A DNA stretch of 64,000 nucleotides, taken from Cereibacter changlensis JA139. GTDB lineage: Bacteria; Pseudomonadota; Alphaproteobacteria; Rhodobacterales; Rhodobacteraceae. The notes under the pieces were generated by a model, which was given only the letters and a program-made list of their open reading frames with translations, was not told the origin of the DNA and searched no databases. The position numbers were made by a program, and so were the translations under genes. Location: contig NZ_PZKG01000009.1 in assembly GCF_003034985.1 (NCBI RefSeq), positions 1-64,000 on the forward strand. The letters are read 5' to 3'. Shown here piece after piece: positions 48,372 through 57,418 of the stretch (positions are counted from its first letter, which is position 1; the number at the start of each line of letters is the position of its first letter).

Positions 48372-48452
48372 CCCTAAGTCGGGGGACGCCCCGGGGTCGC
48401 AGGGCCGACGCTGCGGCTTGCCAGCCTGTCAACTTTCCGGCATGACAGGCCG

Positions 48453-49151
48453 ATGCACCCTCGTCTCAAAGCCCTCTCCGTCCATCTGCTGACCGCCACC
48501 GGGGCCGTCCTGTCGATGCTGGCCATGCTCGCCGCGGTGGAGGAGCAGTGGAGCCTGATGTTCCTCTGGCTGGTCGTGGCGCTCTTCGTTGACGGGATCG
48601 ACGGCCCACTGGCCCGGCGCTACGATGTACGAAGCAACTGGCCGACCTATGACGGGGTGTTGATGGACCTGATCATCGACTACCTGACCTATGTCTTCAT
48701 TCCTGCCTATGCGCTGTTCAAGTCGGGGATGCTGCAGGGCTGGACCGGCTGGATCGCCATCATCGTCATCGTCTACGGCTCGGTGGTCTATTTCGCCGAT
48801 ACGCGGATGAAGACGAAGGATTATTCCTTCGCCGGCTTCCCCGCCTGCTGGAACATGGTGGTGCTGGTGCTCTTCGCGGTGCAGCCGAGCCATCTGACCA
48901 TCCTGCTGATCGTCATCGCTCTGACCGTGGCGATGTTCACCAATCTGAAATTCGTCCACCCGGTCCGCACCGACCGCTGGCGCAGCGTCACCCTGCCGGT
49001 GGCCATCGCCTGGGTGTTCTTCGCCGGATGGGCCGCCTGGGTGGAGTTCCACCCGCAAAGCTGGGCGCATTGGGGGCTGGTGATCACCTCGCTCTACCTC
49101 GTCTTCGCCGGCGTGGCGCAACAGATCTTCCCGGAACGCCGCCTGCGCTGA
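48453..49151 (+). CDS. pcs: Phosphatidylcholine synthase
   Basis: A 232-aa inner-membrane CDP-alcohol phosphotransferase that condenses CDP-diacylglycerol with choline. The signature DGx2ARx12Gx3Dx3D is exact: D50-G51, A54-R55, G68, D72 and D76. The 12-residue spacing distinguishes Pcs from phosphatidylglycerol and phosphatidylserine synthases, which have 8. About eight hydrophobic helices follow. A TTGGGCG-CGCCCAA palindrome (49157-49170) follows the stop. The rest of the gap to 49356 shows nothing recognisable. Confidence 0.94.
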   Translation: MHPRLKALSVHLLTATGAVLSMLAMLAAVEEQWSLMFLWLVVALFVDGIDGPLARRYDVRSNWPTYDGVLMDLIIDYLTYVFIPAYALFKSGMLQGWTGWIAIIVIVYGSVVYFADTRMKTKDYSFAGFPACWNMVVLVLFAVQPSHLTILLIVIALTVAMFTNLKFVHPVRTDRWRSVTLPVAIAWVFFAGWAAWVEFHPQSWAHWGLVITSLYLVFAGVAQQIFPERRLR

Positions 49152-49356
49152 AGGCGTTGGGCGCGCCCAAGCTGGGCACCCGGCGTGACCAGCACCTCGC
49201 CATCCTTTGTTCAGCGGATCAGCGGCTCCTCGCCGACCCATCGCGGCGATTGGGCCGGGCGCCTCGCTGACCCTCGGCCGCCGCATCGCGACCTCCTGGC
49301 CGGCGCGACACCGGCGGCATCGCAGGGCCATCAGCCCACCCCCGGAGCACCACCCG

Positions 49357-50193
49357 CTACAACCGCGTCAGCACCACGCCCAGCACGATCAGCCCTGCGG
49401 CCAGCGCCTTGTCGCGCGTCATCCGCTCGCCGAAGATCAACCAGCCGATCAGCACCGCGAAGAGGATCGAGGTCTCGCGCAGCGCCGCCACCACGGCGAT
49501 CGGCGCGACGGTCATCGCCCAGATCGAGATCGCATAGGCGCCGTAGGAGGCCAGGCAGGCCAGACCGCCCATCATCCAGGCCCGCGCCCCGCCCGCCAGC
49601 ACCGAGCGCCCGCGCAGCCCCAGCATGCCGAGGCTGAACAGGAGCCCGTCTACCACGAAGACCCAGGCGACATAGGCCACCGCATCGCCCGAGACCCGCG
49701 CCCCCAGCCCGTCGATCAGCGTGTAGGTCGAGGTCGCCGCCGCCGAGCCAAGCGCGAAGGGCAGAAGCCTGCGCTCCTCTCCTTGGGTGAACACGCCCCG
49801 CGCCATCAGCAGGATGCCGCAGCCGAGCACCGCGATCCCTGCATATTGCGCGCCGCTCACCCTGTCGGCCAGGAAGGCCGCGCCGACGAGGGCCACGAAC
49901 ATCGGCGCGGCACCGCGGGCGATGGGGTAGACCCGGCTCAGGTCGCCACGCTCGTAGGCGTAGGTCAGGAAGAACTTGTAGCAGAAATGCGTGCAGCCCG
50001 CCGCCAGCACCCAGGGCCAGACCTCGGGCGCGGGCATCGGGCGGCTCAGCGCGATGGCAAGGCCGATGGGAATCTCGGCGACCGAGAGGATGACCATCGC
50101 CCCGACCTTCGAGGTCTCGAGCTTGATCATCGCGTTCCACGTCGCGTGGAGCAGGGCGGCGCCGAGGACCGCCAGAAGGATACCGACGCTCAT
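49357..50193 (-). CDS. DMT superfamily (EamA) transporter
   Basis: A 278-aa inner-membrane protein with ten predicted helices in two EamA repeats. It opens MSVGILLAVLGAALLHATWNAMIKLE; the first repeat ends near residue 135 and the second carries the ETSILFAVLIGWLIFGERMT motif typical of the family. The substrate (a metabolite or amino acid) cannot be told from sequence. Confidence 0.87.
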   Translation of the reverse strand: MSVGILLAVLGAALLHATWNAMIKLETSKVGAMVILSVAEIPIGLAIALSRPMPAPEVWPWVLAAGCTHFCYKFFLTYAYERGDLSRVYPIARGAAPMFVALVGAAFLADRVSGAQYAGIAVLGCGILLMARGVFTQGEERRLLPFALGSAAATSTYTLIDGLGARVSGDAVAYVAWVFVVDGLLFSLGMLGLRGRSVLAGGARAWMMGGLACLASYGAYAISIWAMTVAPIAVVAALRETSILFAVLIGWLIFGERMTRDKALAAGLIVLGVVLTRL

Positions 50194-50263
50194 CCGCCCC
50201 GTTCGCCTGTCATGAATCTGTCATGTGGCTATCGGGCTGCGGCGGCTCCTGCAACCCCGGCGC

Positions 50264-50716
50264 TTAGATCAGCAGCGAGGCCGCGCCCTCGTGCCTGAGC
50301 AGCGCCACCTTGGTCTCCACCCCGCCGGGCGCCGAGAAGCCGCCGAGGCCGCTGGCGCCCAGCACCCGGTGGCAGGGGATCAGGATCGGCAGCGGATTGG
50401 CGCCGCAGGCCTGGCCGATGGCCTGCGCTGAAACGCCGAGTGCCTTGGCAAGCTCGCCATAGCGCCGGGTCTCGCCGAAGGGGATCGCCTGCAGCGCGGC
50501 GAGGAAGCGGGCGGGAAAGCCTTCGCCCAGGGCGAGCGGCAGGTCGAAGCGGGTCAGGCGGCGGGCGAAATAGGCATCGAGCTGGTTGCGGGCCGCATCG
50601 AGCAGGGGCGAGTTGTCGTCGGTCTCGCCCTCCTCCCAGCGCAGCCGGGTCAGACGCCCCTCCACTTCGGTCAGCACCAATGCGCCGAGCGGGCTGAGGT
50701 AGCGCCCCTGTTTCAT
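50264..50716 (-). CDS. ogt: Methylated-DNA--protein-cysteine S-methyltransferase
   Basis: A 150-aa suicide repair protein that takes alkyl groups from O6-methylguanine onto the cysteine in IPCHRVLGASG. The helix-turn-helix region reads YGELAKALGVSAQAIGQACGANPLPILI. There is no Ada N-domain, so it is the Ogt type. ATG 50716 overlaps the stop of the upstream DUF3253 gene by ATGA. Confidence 0.94.
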   Translation of the reverse strand: MKQGRYLSPLGALVLTEVEGRLTRLRWEEGETDDNSPLLDAARNQLDAYFARRLTRFDLPLALGEGFPARFLAALQAIPFGETRRYGELAKALGVSAQAIGQACGANPLPILIPCHRVLGASGLGGFSAPGGVETKVALLRHEGAASLLI

Positions 50717-50955
50717 CGCAGCGCCAGCCGGATCGGGCCTTCGGCAGTACGCGGATCGACCGGCTTGCCGCCTTGCGAGGCCTGCAGCGCGCCTTCGTCC
50801 TGCAGCGCCCCGGCCACGGCGCGAACGTCGGGCATCAGCGCCCGCCAGTCGCCGCCGATCTCGCGGGCGGCTTCGGAGGGGCAGAAGGTCTTCCCTCTGC
50901 CCCGCCGGTGCGCGAGGTCCATCAGGACCGCGCGGATCGCCTCATCCGAGGGCAT
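50713..50955 (-). CDS. DUF3253 family small protein
   Basis: An 80-aa protein with the DUF3253 core RGRGKTFCPSEAAREIGGDW and a winged-helix-like end (KPVDPRTAEGPIRLALR). ATG 50955 lies inside the last 14 bases of ileS in another frame, and its stop overlaps the ogt start by ATGA, so ileS-DUF3253-ogt appears to be one coupled unit. The function is unknown; coupling to ogt hints at DNA repair or nucleic acid binding. Confidence 0.85.
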   Translation of the reverse strand: MPSDEAIRAVLMDLAHRRGRGKTFCPSEAAREIGGDWRALMPDVRAVAGALQDEGALQASQGGKPVDPRTAEGPIRLALR

Positions 50956-53932
50956 CGTTGCAGCGGGCGCAGGTGCAGGGATGCGCGTGCGTGCCGACAT
51001 CCGGCAGGATCTGCCAGCAGCGTTCGCATTTCTGCCCCTCGGCCAGTTCGAAGACCACGCCCACACCCGGCGCCTCCGGCAGGCGGAAGGCTTCGGCCGG
51101 TTCCGGATCGCCGGTCAACTGCAGGTCGGAGGTGATGCAGATCTCGGCGAAATCGACCGAGCGCAGCGCGGCCAGCGTGTCGGCATCTGCCACATGCACC
51201 ACGGGCGCCGCCTCGAGGCTGGCGCCGATCACCTTGGCGGTGCGCTGCACCTCCAAGGCCGCCGTCACCACGCGGCGCACCTGACGGATGCCCGCCCATT
51301 TCGCCGCAAGCTGCGGGTCGAGCCAGCCCGCGGGCGTCTCCGGCATGTCCTGCAGATGCACCGAGCCTTCGGGGAAGCGCTGCAGCCAGACCTCCTCCAT
51401 GGTGAAGACCAGTACCGGGGCGAACCATGTGACGAGCCGGTGGAAGACCAGATCGAGCACGGTGCGGGCGGCGCGGCGGCGCAGCGCGGTGGGCGCGTCG
51501 CAGTAGAGCGAGTCCTTGCGGATGTCGAAGAAGACCGACGACAGATCGGTGGTGCAGAAGGCGAAGAGCTTCTGGAACACGCCCTGGAAGTCATAGGCGG
51601 CATAGCCCTTGCGCACCTCGACATCCAGCTCGGCCAGCCGGTGCAGCACCCAGCGCTCCAACTCCGGCATCTCGGCGGCATCGACCCGCTCGGCCTCGGA
51701 GAAGCCTTTCAGTGCGCCCAGCAGGAAGCGCATGGTGTTGCGCAGGCGGCGGTAGCTGTCGGCGGTGCCCTTCAGGATCTCCTTCCCGATGCGAAGGTCG
51801 ATGGTGTAATCCGACTGCGCCACCCAGAGCCGCAGGATGTCGGCGCCGTATTCCTTGATCACCTGCTCGGGCGCCACGGTGTTGCCGACCGACTTGGACA
51901 TCTTCATGCCCTTCTCGTCCAGCGTGAAGCCGTGGGTCAGCACGCCGCGATAGGGCGCGCGGCCCTTGGTGCCGCAAGCCTGCAGCATCGAGGAGTGGAA
52001 CCAGCCGCGGTGCTGGTCGGTGCCTTCGAGATAGAGATCGGCCAGCCCGTCCTCCGACCCGTCGGGACGGTCGCGCAGCACGAAGGCATGGGTGGAACCG
52101 CTATCGAACCAGACGTCGAGCACGTCGAAGACCTGTTCGAAATCCTGCGGATCATGCAGGTCGCCGAGGACCTTTTCCTTGAATCCTTGCACATACCAGA
52201 CATCCGCGCCGTTTTCCTCGAATTCGGCGAGGATGCGGGCGTTCACTTCCGGATCGCGCAGCAGGAAGTCGGCGTCGGTCGGCTTGGCGCCCTTGCGGAC
52301 GAAGCAGGTCAGCGGCACGCCCCAGGCCCGCTGGCGCGACAGCACCCAGTCGGGCCGCGCCTCGATCATCGAGTAGAGCCGGTTGCGCCCGGTCTGCGGC
52401 GTCCATTGCACGAGGCTGTCGATCGAGGTCAGCGCCCGGGTCCGGATCGTGTCGCCATACTGGCCCATGCCGTCGTCGAGCGGCTTGTCGATGGCGACGA
52501 ACCACTGCGGCGTGTTGCGATAGATCAGCGGGGCCTTGGAGCGCCACGAATGCGGGTAGGAGTGCTTCAGCTTGCCCTTGGCGAAGAGCTTGCCGGCCCC
52601 GGCGAGGGCCTTGATGATCTCGACATTGGCCGGGCCGTCCTTGCCATCCGGCGCGATGATGACCTGCCCGCCGAACAGCGGCAGGTCGGCGCGGTAGGAG
52701 CCGTCGGGCTCGACGTTGTAGGTCATCGGCAGGCCGAATTTCTGGCCGAGCTGATAGTCGTCATCGCCGTGGCTCGGCGCGGTGTGCACGAAGCCCGTGC
52801 CCGCGTCCTCGGTGACATGATCGCCCGGCAGCATCGGCACGTCGAAATCCCACTCGCCGTTCTCGGCCATGCCGCGGAACGGGTGGGAGAGCTGCAGCAG
52901 GGCAAGTTCATCAGCCGGCACGCCACGAAGACGCTCAAAGCCCTCGACGCGCGCCGACGTCATCACTCCCGCCGCCAGCGTGTCAGCCAGCACGATGCGC
53001 TCGCCAACTTTGGCCGCCGAGTTTTCCGCCGCTGCGGTGATCTCATAGACGCCGTAGCTGATCGTCGGATTGAAGGCCACGGCGCGGTTCTGCGGGATGG
53101 TCCAAGGAGTCGTGGTCCAGATGACGACGGACGCACCGCTGTCGGTAAGCTCAAGCGCGTCCGCAGCGACTTCCGAAACCATGGGATGAGCCTGCTCGGG
53201 AGTGGCGACGCCAGTAGCAAGCTTTGCGGCTGCGAAAGGACCGGACGGGCGAACCATCCCGAACCGCACCCAGATCATATGCGAGGTATGGTCGTGGTAT
53301 TCCACCTCCGCCTCGGCAAGCGCGGTCTTCTCGACCGGCGACCACATGACCGGCTTCGAGCCCTGATAGAGCGAGCCGTTCATCAGGAACTTCATGAACT
53401 CCTCGGCGATTACCGCCTCGGCGTGGTAGTTCATCGTGAGATAGGGGTCGGCCCAGTTGCCAGTGACGCCCAGCCGCTTGAACTCCTCGCGCTGGATGTC
53501 GATCCAGCCCTCGGCGAAACGGCGGCATTCCTGACGGAAGGTCACCTTGTCGACGTCGTCCTTGTTCTCGCCGCGCGCGCGATACTGCTCCTCGATCTTC
53601 CACTCGATCGGCAGGCCGTGGCAGTCCCAGCCCGGCACATAGCGGGCGTCCTTGCCCATCATCTGCTGGCTGCGCACCACCATGTCCTTCAGCACCTTGT
53701 TCAGCGCATGACCGATGTGCAGATGGCCGTTGGCATAGGGAGGGCCGTCATGCAGCGTGAAGGGGGTGCGGTTGCCGGCCTTCTCGCGCAGGCGGTCGTA
53801 GATGCCGATCTCTTCCCAGCGCTTCAGCCACTCCGGTTCGCGCTGCGGCAGGCCGCCGCGCATCGGGAAGTCGGTCTCGGGCAGGAAGACGGTGTCCTTG
53901 TAGTCGGGGACGGTGGTCGTGTCGGCGCACAT
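50942..53932 (-). CDS. ileS: Isoleucyl-tRNA synthetase
   Basis: A 996-aa class I synthetase charging tRNA-Ile. HLHIGHALNK is the HIGH motif near residue 75 and MKMSKSVGNT the KMSKS motif; TTTPWTIPQNRA marks the CP1 editing domain. The C-terminus has zinc cysteines in CERCW and CTCARC. The length and layout are typical of the bacterial type 1 enzyme, not the mupirocin-resistant type 2. ATG 53932 is followed by ADTTTVPDYKDT, the usual opening. Confidence 0.97.
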   Translation of the reverse strand: MCADTTTVPDYKDTVFLPETDFPMRGGLPQREPEWLKRWEEIGIYDRLREKAGNRTPFTLHDGPPYANGHLHIGHALNKVLKDMVVRSQQMMGKDARYVPGWDCHGLPIEWKIEEQYRARGENKDDVDKVTFRQECRRFAEGWIDIQREEFKRLGVTGNWADPYLTMNYHAEAVIAEEFMKFLMNGSLYQGSKPVMWSPVEKTALAEAEVEYHDHTSHMIWVRFGMVRPSGPFAAAKLATGVATPEQAHPMVSEVAADALELTDSGASVVIWTTTPWTIPQNRAVAFNPTISYGVYEITAAAENSAAKVGERIVLADTLAAGVMTSARVEGFERLRGVPADELALLQLSHPFRGMAENGEWDFDVPMLPGDHVTEDAGTGFVHTAPSHGDDDYQLGQKFGLPMTYNVEPDGSYRADLPLFGGQVIIAPDGKDGPANVEIIKALAGAGKLFAKGKLKHSYPHSWRSKAPLIYRNTPQWFVAIDKPLDDGMGQYGDTIRTRALTSIDSLVQWTPQTGRNRLYSMIEARPDWVLSRQRAWGVPLTCFVRKGAKPTDADFLLRDPEVNARILAEFEENGADVWYVQGFKEKVLGDLHDPQDFEQVFDVLDVWFDSGSTHAFVLRDRPDGSEDGLADLYLEGTDQHRGWFHSSMLQACGTKGRAPYRGVLTHGFTLDEKGMKMSKSVGNTVAPEQVIKEYGADILRLWVAQSDYTIDLRIGKEILKGTADSYRRLRNTMRFLLGALKGFSEAERVDAAEMPELERWVLHRLAELDVEVRKGYAAYDFQGVFQKLFAFCTTDLSSVFFDIRKDSLYCDAPTALRRRAARTVLDLVFHRLVTWFAPVLVFTMEEVWLQRFPEGSVHLQDMPETPAGWLDPQLAAKWAGIRQVRRVVTAALEVQRTAKVIGASLEAAPVVHVADADTLAALRSVDFAEICITSDLQLTGDPEPAEAFRLPEAPGVGVVFELAEGQKCERCWQILPDVGTHAHPCTCARCNDALG

Positions 53933-54008
53933 CTGATGCGGTCCTTCGGCGGGAATGTCAGGGAAGGCGCGGCCCTCGGGGGCTCTCGCGCCATGGCATG
54001 GCAGCGGT

Positions 54009-54038
54009 CCCGGCGCCTGAGAATGTCAGAGCGCCGGG
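54009..54038 (-). terminator. Long hairpin between ycjF-like gene and ileS
   Basis: CCCGGCGC (54009-54016) pairs with GCGCCGGG (54031-54038); CTGA and TCAG extend it inward past one bulge. It lies 80 bases after the ycjF-like stop and 77 before the ileS start, so it could end the upstream message or structure the ileS leader. No T-tract. Confidence 0.45.
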
Positions 54039-54118
54039 CCGGTAATTCGGGCGATGATCGCGCAAAGGTGCATCATGCGGGCCTTATAGCCAAGCCGCAG
54101 GGGCCGGTCCAGTGGCGC

Positions 54119-55114
54119 TCAGCGGTCGAAGAGGCCGGTGAGCGCGCGGCTGATGAGGTTGGTCACCTTGGGCTTCGGCGCGGTGTGGAAGGGCAGCGGG
54201 CGGCAGAGCTCCATCGCGGCGACGCCGACCCGGGCGGTGAGCGCGCCGTTCACCACGCCCTCGCCGAAGCGGCGCGAGACCTTCGACAGCACGCCGCCGC
54301 CGGCAACCGAATGGATCAGGTCGTCGGTGATGGCGACGGCGCCGGTGGCGACGAGATAGGAGAACACCCGGCGCAGCAGGCGGAAGCTGCCGAAACTGCC
54401 CGAGCGCCCGCCATAGATCTCGGCGATCCGCCGCACCATGCGCAGATTGGCAAAGAGCGCCGTCGCCACATCCGCGAGCGCCAGCGGCACCAGCGCCGTG
54501 ACCGTGGCAACCTGCCGCGCCGCCGCTTCGATCTCGCGCCGCGCCATCTGGTCGAGCGGCACCAGAAGCTCGTTCTCCGCCAGCCCCAGCAGCCCGTCCA
54601 CGTCGAAGACCTCGGCCCGCCGCTCCTCCAGCCGGGCGCGGCCCCAGCGCAGGTCGGGGCGCGCGGCGTAAAGCCGCTCGAGGCTGTGGGTCACGGAACG
54701 CGCCAGCTTCAGATCCTCGCCGCTGCGGGCAAGGGCGGCGTCGCGGCGCAGGTGGTCGAGTTTCGCCAGCCGCAGGAAGGACATCCATTCGCGCAGCGCG
54801 AGCGTCAGCGCCGTCAGGATGGCGGCGCCGACCAGCACCAGCGCCACGCTGCCGATCACCGTGTTGCGGTTGATGAGGTCGGTCACGAACTCCCACGCCG
54901 CCACCGACAGCACGAAGGTGAAGGTGGTGACGAAGACCCATGTGGCGAAGCGCCCGAAGCGCGAGCCGCGCACGGTGGCGATGCGGCTCGCGGCCAGCAT
55001 CGCCTGCCCCTGCGGCAGGTCGAGATCGGGGACGGGCGGCGCCTCGGCCGGGTCGGCGCCGGCTTCGTCCCAGTCCATCAGCAGCGGTTTCTTCGGCGGC
55101 GGAATATCGGTCAC
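54119..55114 (-). CDS. YcjF/DUF697 family inner-membrane protein
   Basis: A 331-aa protein with two central hydrophobic helices (about 68-85 and 92-110) and a C-terminal DUF697 domain (about 185-320, with LVATGAVAITDDLIHSVAG). It is the usual partner of the YcjX ATPase gene, whose stop overlaps its ATG by 4 bp. Both belong to envelope-stress loci in enterobacteria; the molecular role is unknown. Confidence 0.9.
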   Translation of the reverse strand: MTDIPPPKKPLLMDWDEAGADPAEAPPVPDLDLPQGQAMLAASRIATVRGSRFGRFATWVFVTTFTFVLSVAAWEFVTDLINRNTVIGSVALVLVGAAILTALTLALREWMSFLRLAKLDHLRRDAALARSGEDLKLARSVTHSLERLYAARPDLRWGRARLEERRAEVFDVDGLLGLAENELLVPLDQMARREIEAAARQVATVTALVPLALADVATALFANLRMVRRIAEIYGGRSGSFGSFRLLRRVFSYLVATGAVAITDDLIHSVAGGGVLSKVSRRFGEGVVNGALTARVGVAAMELCRPLPFHTAPKPKVTNLISRALTGLFDR

Positions 55115-56526
55115 AACCGGTCTCCGATCAGGAATTCGGCGGCGCGGTCCAGCCGGATATGCGGCGGCCCCTCGCCGGGTTTCAGCGCGATCCGCGCCGG
55201 CCCGAAGCGCATCAGCGCGAATTCGGCGTCGAGCCAGCGCTCCGCCCCCTCCCGCGCCGGAGACAAGAGCCGCGCCGGATCGTCGGGCAGCTCGCCCGGA
55301 TACATCGCCGCCTGCCGCCCGCTCTCCATCAGCCGCCCGCGCACCGCCTCCACCGTCTCGCCGTGGCGAGTCACCGTCTCCTCGACCGTGGCGCGCAAGG
55401 AAGACAGCGACATGGCGGCGGTCAGCGCCCCGGCGAAAGCCGCGCGGTCGCGCGCCTCACGCAGCATGGACTGCATGATCGCGGTCAGCTTGGGGTGCTG
55501 GGTGTGGTGCAGGTGGTCGGCCATGGTCGCGGCGAAGAGGATGCGCTCGACCCGGTGGCCGAGCAGCAGCTGGCTCAGGAAGGTGTTCCGCCCCGGACGG
55601 AAAGCCTGCAGGATCTCGGCCATGGTGCGGCGCAGATCCTCCAGCGCCTGCGGCCCGGCATGGATCGCCCCCAGCGCATCCACCAGCACCACCTGCCGGT
55701 CGATCCGGCTGAAATGCTCGCGGAAGAAGGGCTGCACGACGTGGCTCTTGTAGGCTTCGAAGCGGCGGTCCATCTCGCGGTAGAGGCTGCCCCGGGGCGC
55801 CTGCGACGGCGCAGGCAGCGGCGCGAAGGTCAGCACCGGCGAGCCGGCCAGATCGCCCGGCAGCATGAAGCGGCCCGGCGTGCAATCGGACCACCCGGCC
55901 TTGCGCGCCGCGTTTAGATAGCCGGTGAAGCTCGCGGCCAGCGCCTGCGCCCGCGCCTCCTCCAGCTTCAGCGAACCATCTTCGGCCCGGGCCATCGCCA
56001 TGAAAGGCCGGGCCTGCGGACGGTTCGTCAGCCGGGTCAGCGTGTCGTCGGACCATTGCGCATAGGTCTTGGTCATAAGCGAGAGGTCCAGAAGCCACTC
56101 GCCCGGATAGTCGATGATGTCGAGATGCACGGTGCGCGGCCCGGTCAGCCCCGAAAGCATGCCCGAGGGCCTGACCCGGAACGACAGCCGCAGCTCCGAG
56201 ATCGAGCGGGTGGAGGCGGGCCAGCGCGGGTCGTCGCCGGTCAGCGCCGCCAGATGCGCCTCGAAATCGAAGCGCGGCAGGGTGTCGTCGGGCTGGGGCT
56301 GCAGGAAGACCGCCTCGATCCGCCCCTCGGCCTGCGCGCGCAGTTGCGGCATGCGGCCCCGGTCGAGCAGGTTGGCGACCAGCCCGGTGATGAACACGGT
56401 CTTGCCCGCCCGCGACAGGCCGGTGACGCCCAGCCGCACCACCGGCTCGAACAGCGTCTCGGACACGGCGCCGAGCGCGCCTTCGATGCCGCGCGTCACG
56501 CCGTCGGTGAGGGTTCGGAAAACCAA
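55111..56526 (-). CDS. YcjX-like P-loop NTPase (DUF463)
   Basis: A 471-aa GTPase-like protein. The P-loop is GLSRAGKTVFITG near residue 36; HLDIIDYPGEWLLDL gives the switch II DxxG-like region and QVVLVDALGAIHAG lies in the middle. It is coupled to the DUF697 protein downstream by ATGA. YcjX-YcjF pairs are conserved across proteobacteria and phage-shock-linked in some. Confidence 0.92.
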   Translation of the reverse strand: MVFRTLTDGVTRGIEGALGAVSETLFEPVVRLGVTGLSRAGKTVFITGLVANLLDRGRMPQLRAQAEGRIEAVFLQPQPDDTLPRFDFEAHLAALTGDDPRWPASTRSISELRLSFRVRPSGMLSGLTGPRTVHLDIIDYPGEWLLDLSLMTKTYAQWSDDTLTRLTNRPQARPFMAMARAEDGSLKLEEARAQALAASFTGYLNAARKAGWSDCTPGRFMLPGDLAGSPVLTFAPLPAPSQAPRGSLYREMDRRFEAYKSHVVQPFFREHFSRIDRQVVLVDALGAIHAGPQALEDLRRTMAEILQAFRPGRNTFLSQLLLGHRVERILFAATMADHLHHTQHPKLTAIMQSMLREARDRAAFAGALTAAMSLSSLRATVEETVTRHGETVEAVRGRLMESGRQAAMYPGELPDDPARLLSPAREGAERWLDAEFALMRFGPARIALKPGEGPPHIRLDRAAEFLIGDRL

Positions 56527-56650
56527 GCGCTGCCCCTTCGTTGCGTCCGCGTCAGGATAGCGGCTCTTCTGCTTCTATGTAGGCGCGCGGGGTCGCCGTG
56601 CCAACAGGACGCAGCTTGGCTTGGCGCGGCGGCGATGCTAAGCGCGGCCC

Positions 56651-57418
56651 ATGCCGAGATATGCGCTGAAGATCGAATACGACGGGGGCCCCTTTGCCGG
56701 CTGGCAGCGGCAGGCGAGCCTGCCTTCGGTGCAGGGCGCGATCGAGGCCGCGCTGGCGCGGCTGGAGCCGGGCGCCCACACCATCGCCGCCGCGGGGCGC
56801 ACCGATACCGGGGTGCATGCCACGGGACAGGTGGCGCATTGCGATCTGGCGAAGGACTGGGACCCATTCAAGCTCGCTGGCGCGCTCAACGCCCATCTGC
56901 GGCCGCAGCCGGTGGCCGTGGTGGCGGTGGCCCGGGTGGAGGACGATTTCCACGCCCGCTTCTCGGCCCGCGAGCGGCGTTATCTCTTCCGCCTGCTCAG
57001 CCGCCGCGCCCCGGCGGTGCATGACCGCGGCAAGGTCTGGCGCGTGCCGCATCCACTGGATCTGGCGGCGATGCAGGCCGGGGCGGCGCATCTGCTGGGG
57101 AAACACGACTTCACCACCTTCCGCGCGGCGGGCTGTCAGGCCGCCTCGCCGGTGAAGACGCTGGACGAGCTGTCGATCGCGCAGGTCGAGGCGCCCAACG
57201 GCCTCGAGTACCGCTTCACCCTGCGCGCCCGCAGTTTCCTGCACAATCAGGTCCGCTCCATCGTCGGCACGCTGGAACGGGTCGGCGCCGGCGCCTGGGC
57301 GCCCGAAGCGGTGGCCGAGGCGCTCGCGGCCTGCGACCGGGCGCGCTGCGGCCCGGTCTGCCCGCCGGAGGGGCTCTACCTGACCGGCGTGGCCTATCCA
57401 GAAGATCCCTTCGCCTGA
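56651..57418 (+). CDS. truA: tRNA pseudouridine(38-40) synthase TruA
   Basis: A 255-aa enzyme isomerising uridines 38-40 in the tRNA anticodon stem. The catalytic aspartate is in [30 protein letters not shown] and [16 protein letters not shown] complete the family set. No clear Shine-Dalgarno sequence precedes ATG 56651. Its last 25 bases overlap the end of the convergent SulP gene. Confidence 0.95.
   Translation: MPRYALKIEYDGGPFAGWQRQASLPSVQGAIEAALARLEPGAHTIAAAGRTDTGVHATGQVAHCDLAKDWDPFKLAGALNAHLRPQPVAVVAVARVEDDFHARFSARERRYLFRLLSRRAPAVHDRGKVWRVPHPLDLAAMQAGAAHLLGKHDFTTFRAAGCQAASPVKTLDELSIAQVEAPNGLEYRFTLRARSFLHNQVRSIVGTLERVGAGAWAPEAVAEALAACDRARCGPVCPPEGLYLTGVAYPEDPFA

Noticed and set aside
53933-54118. 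T-box-like or riboswitch leader before ileS
   Set aside because: Only a simple hairpin is present; no specifier loop or conserved T-box sequence, and T-boxes are not expected in this group.
50765-55753. A 1662-residue open frame opposite ileS and the ycjX-ycjF genes
   Set aside because: It lies antisense to well-conserved genes and is rich in Arg/His/Ala as expected of a GC-rich shadow frame.
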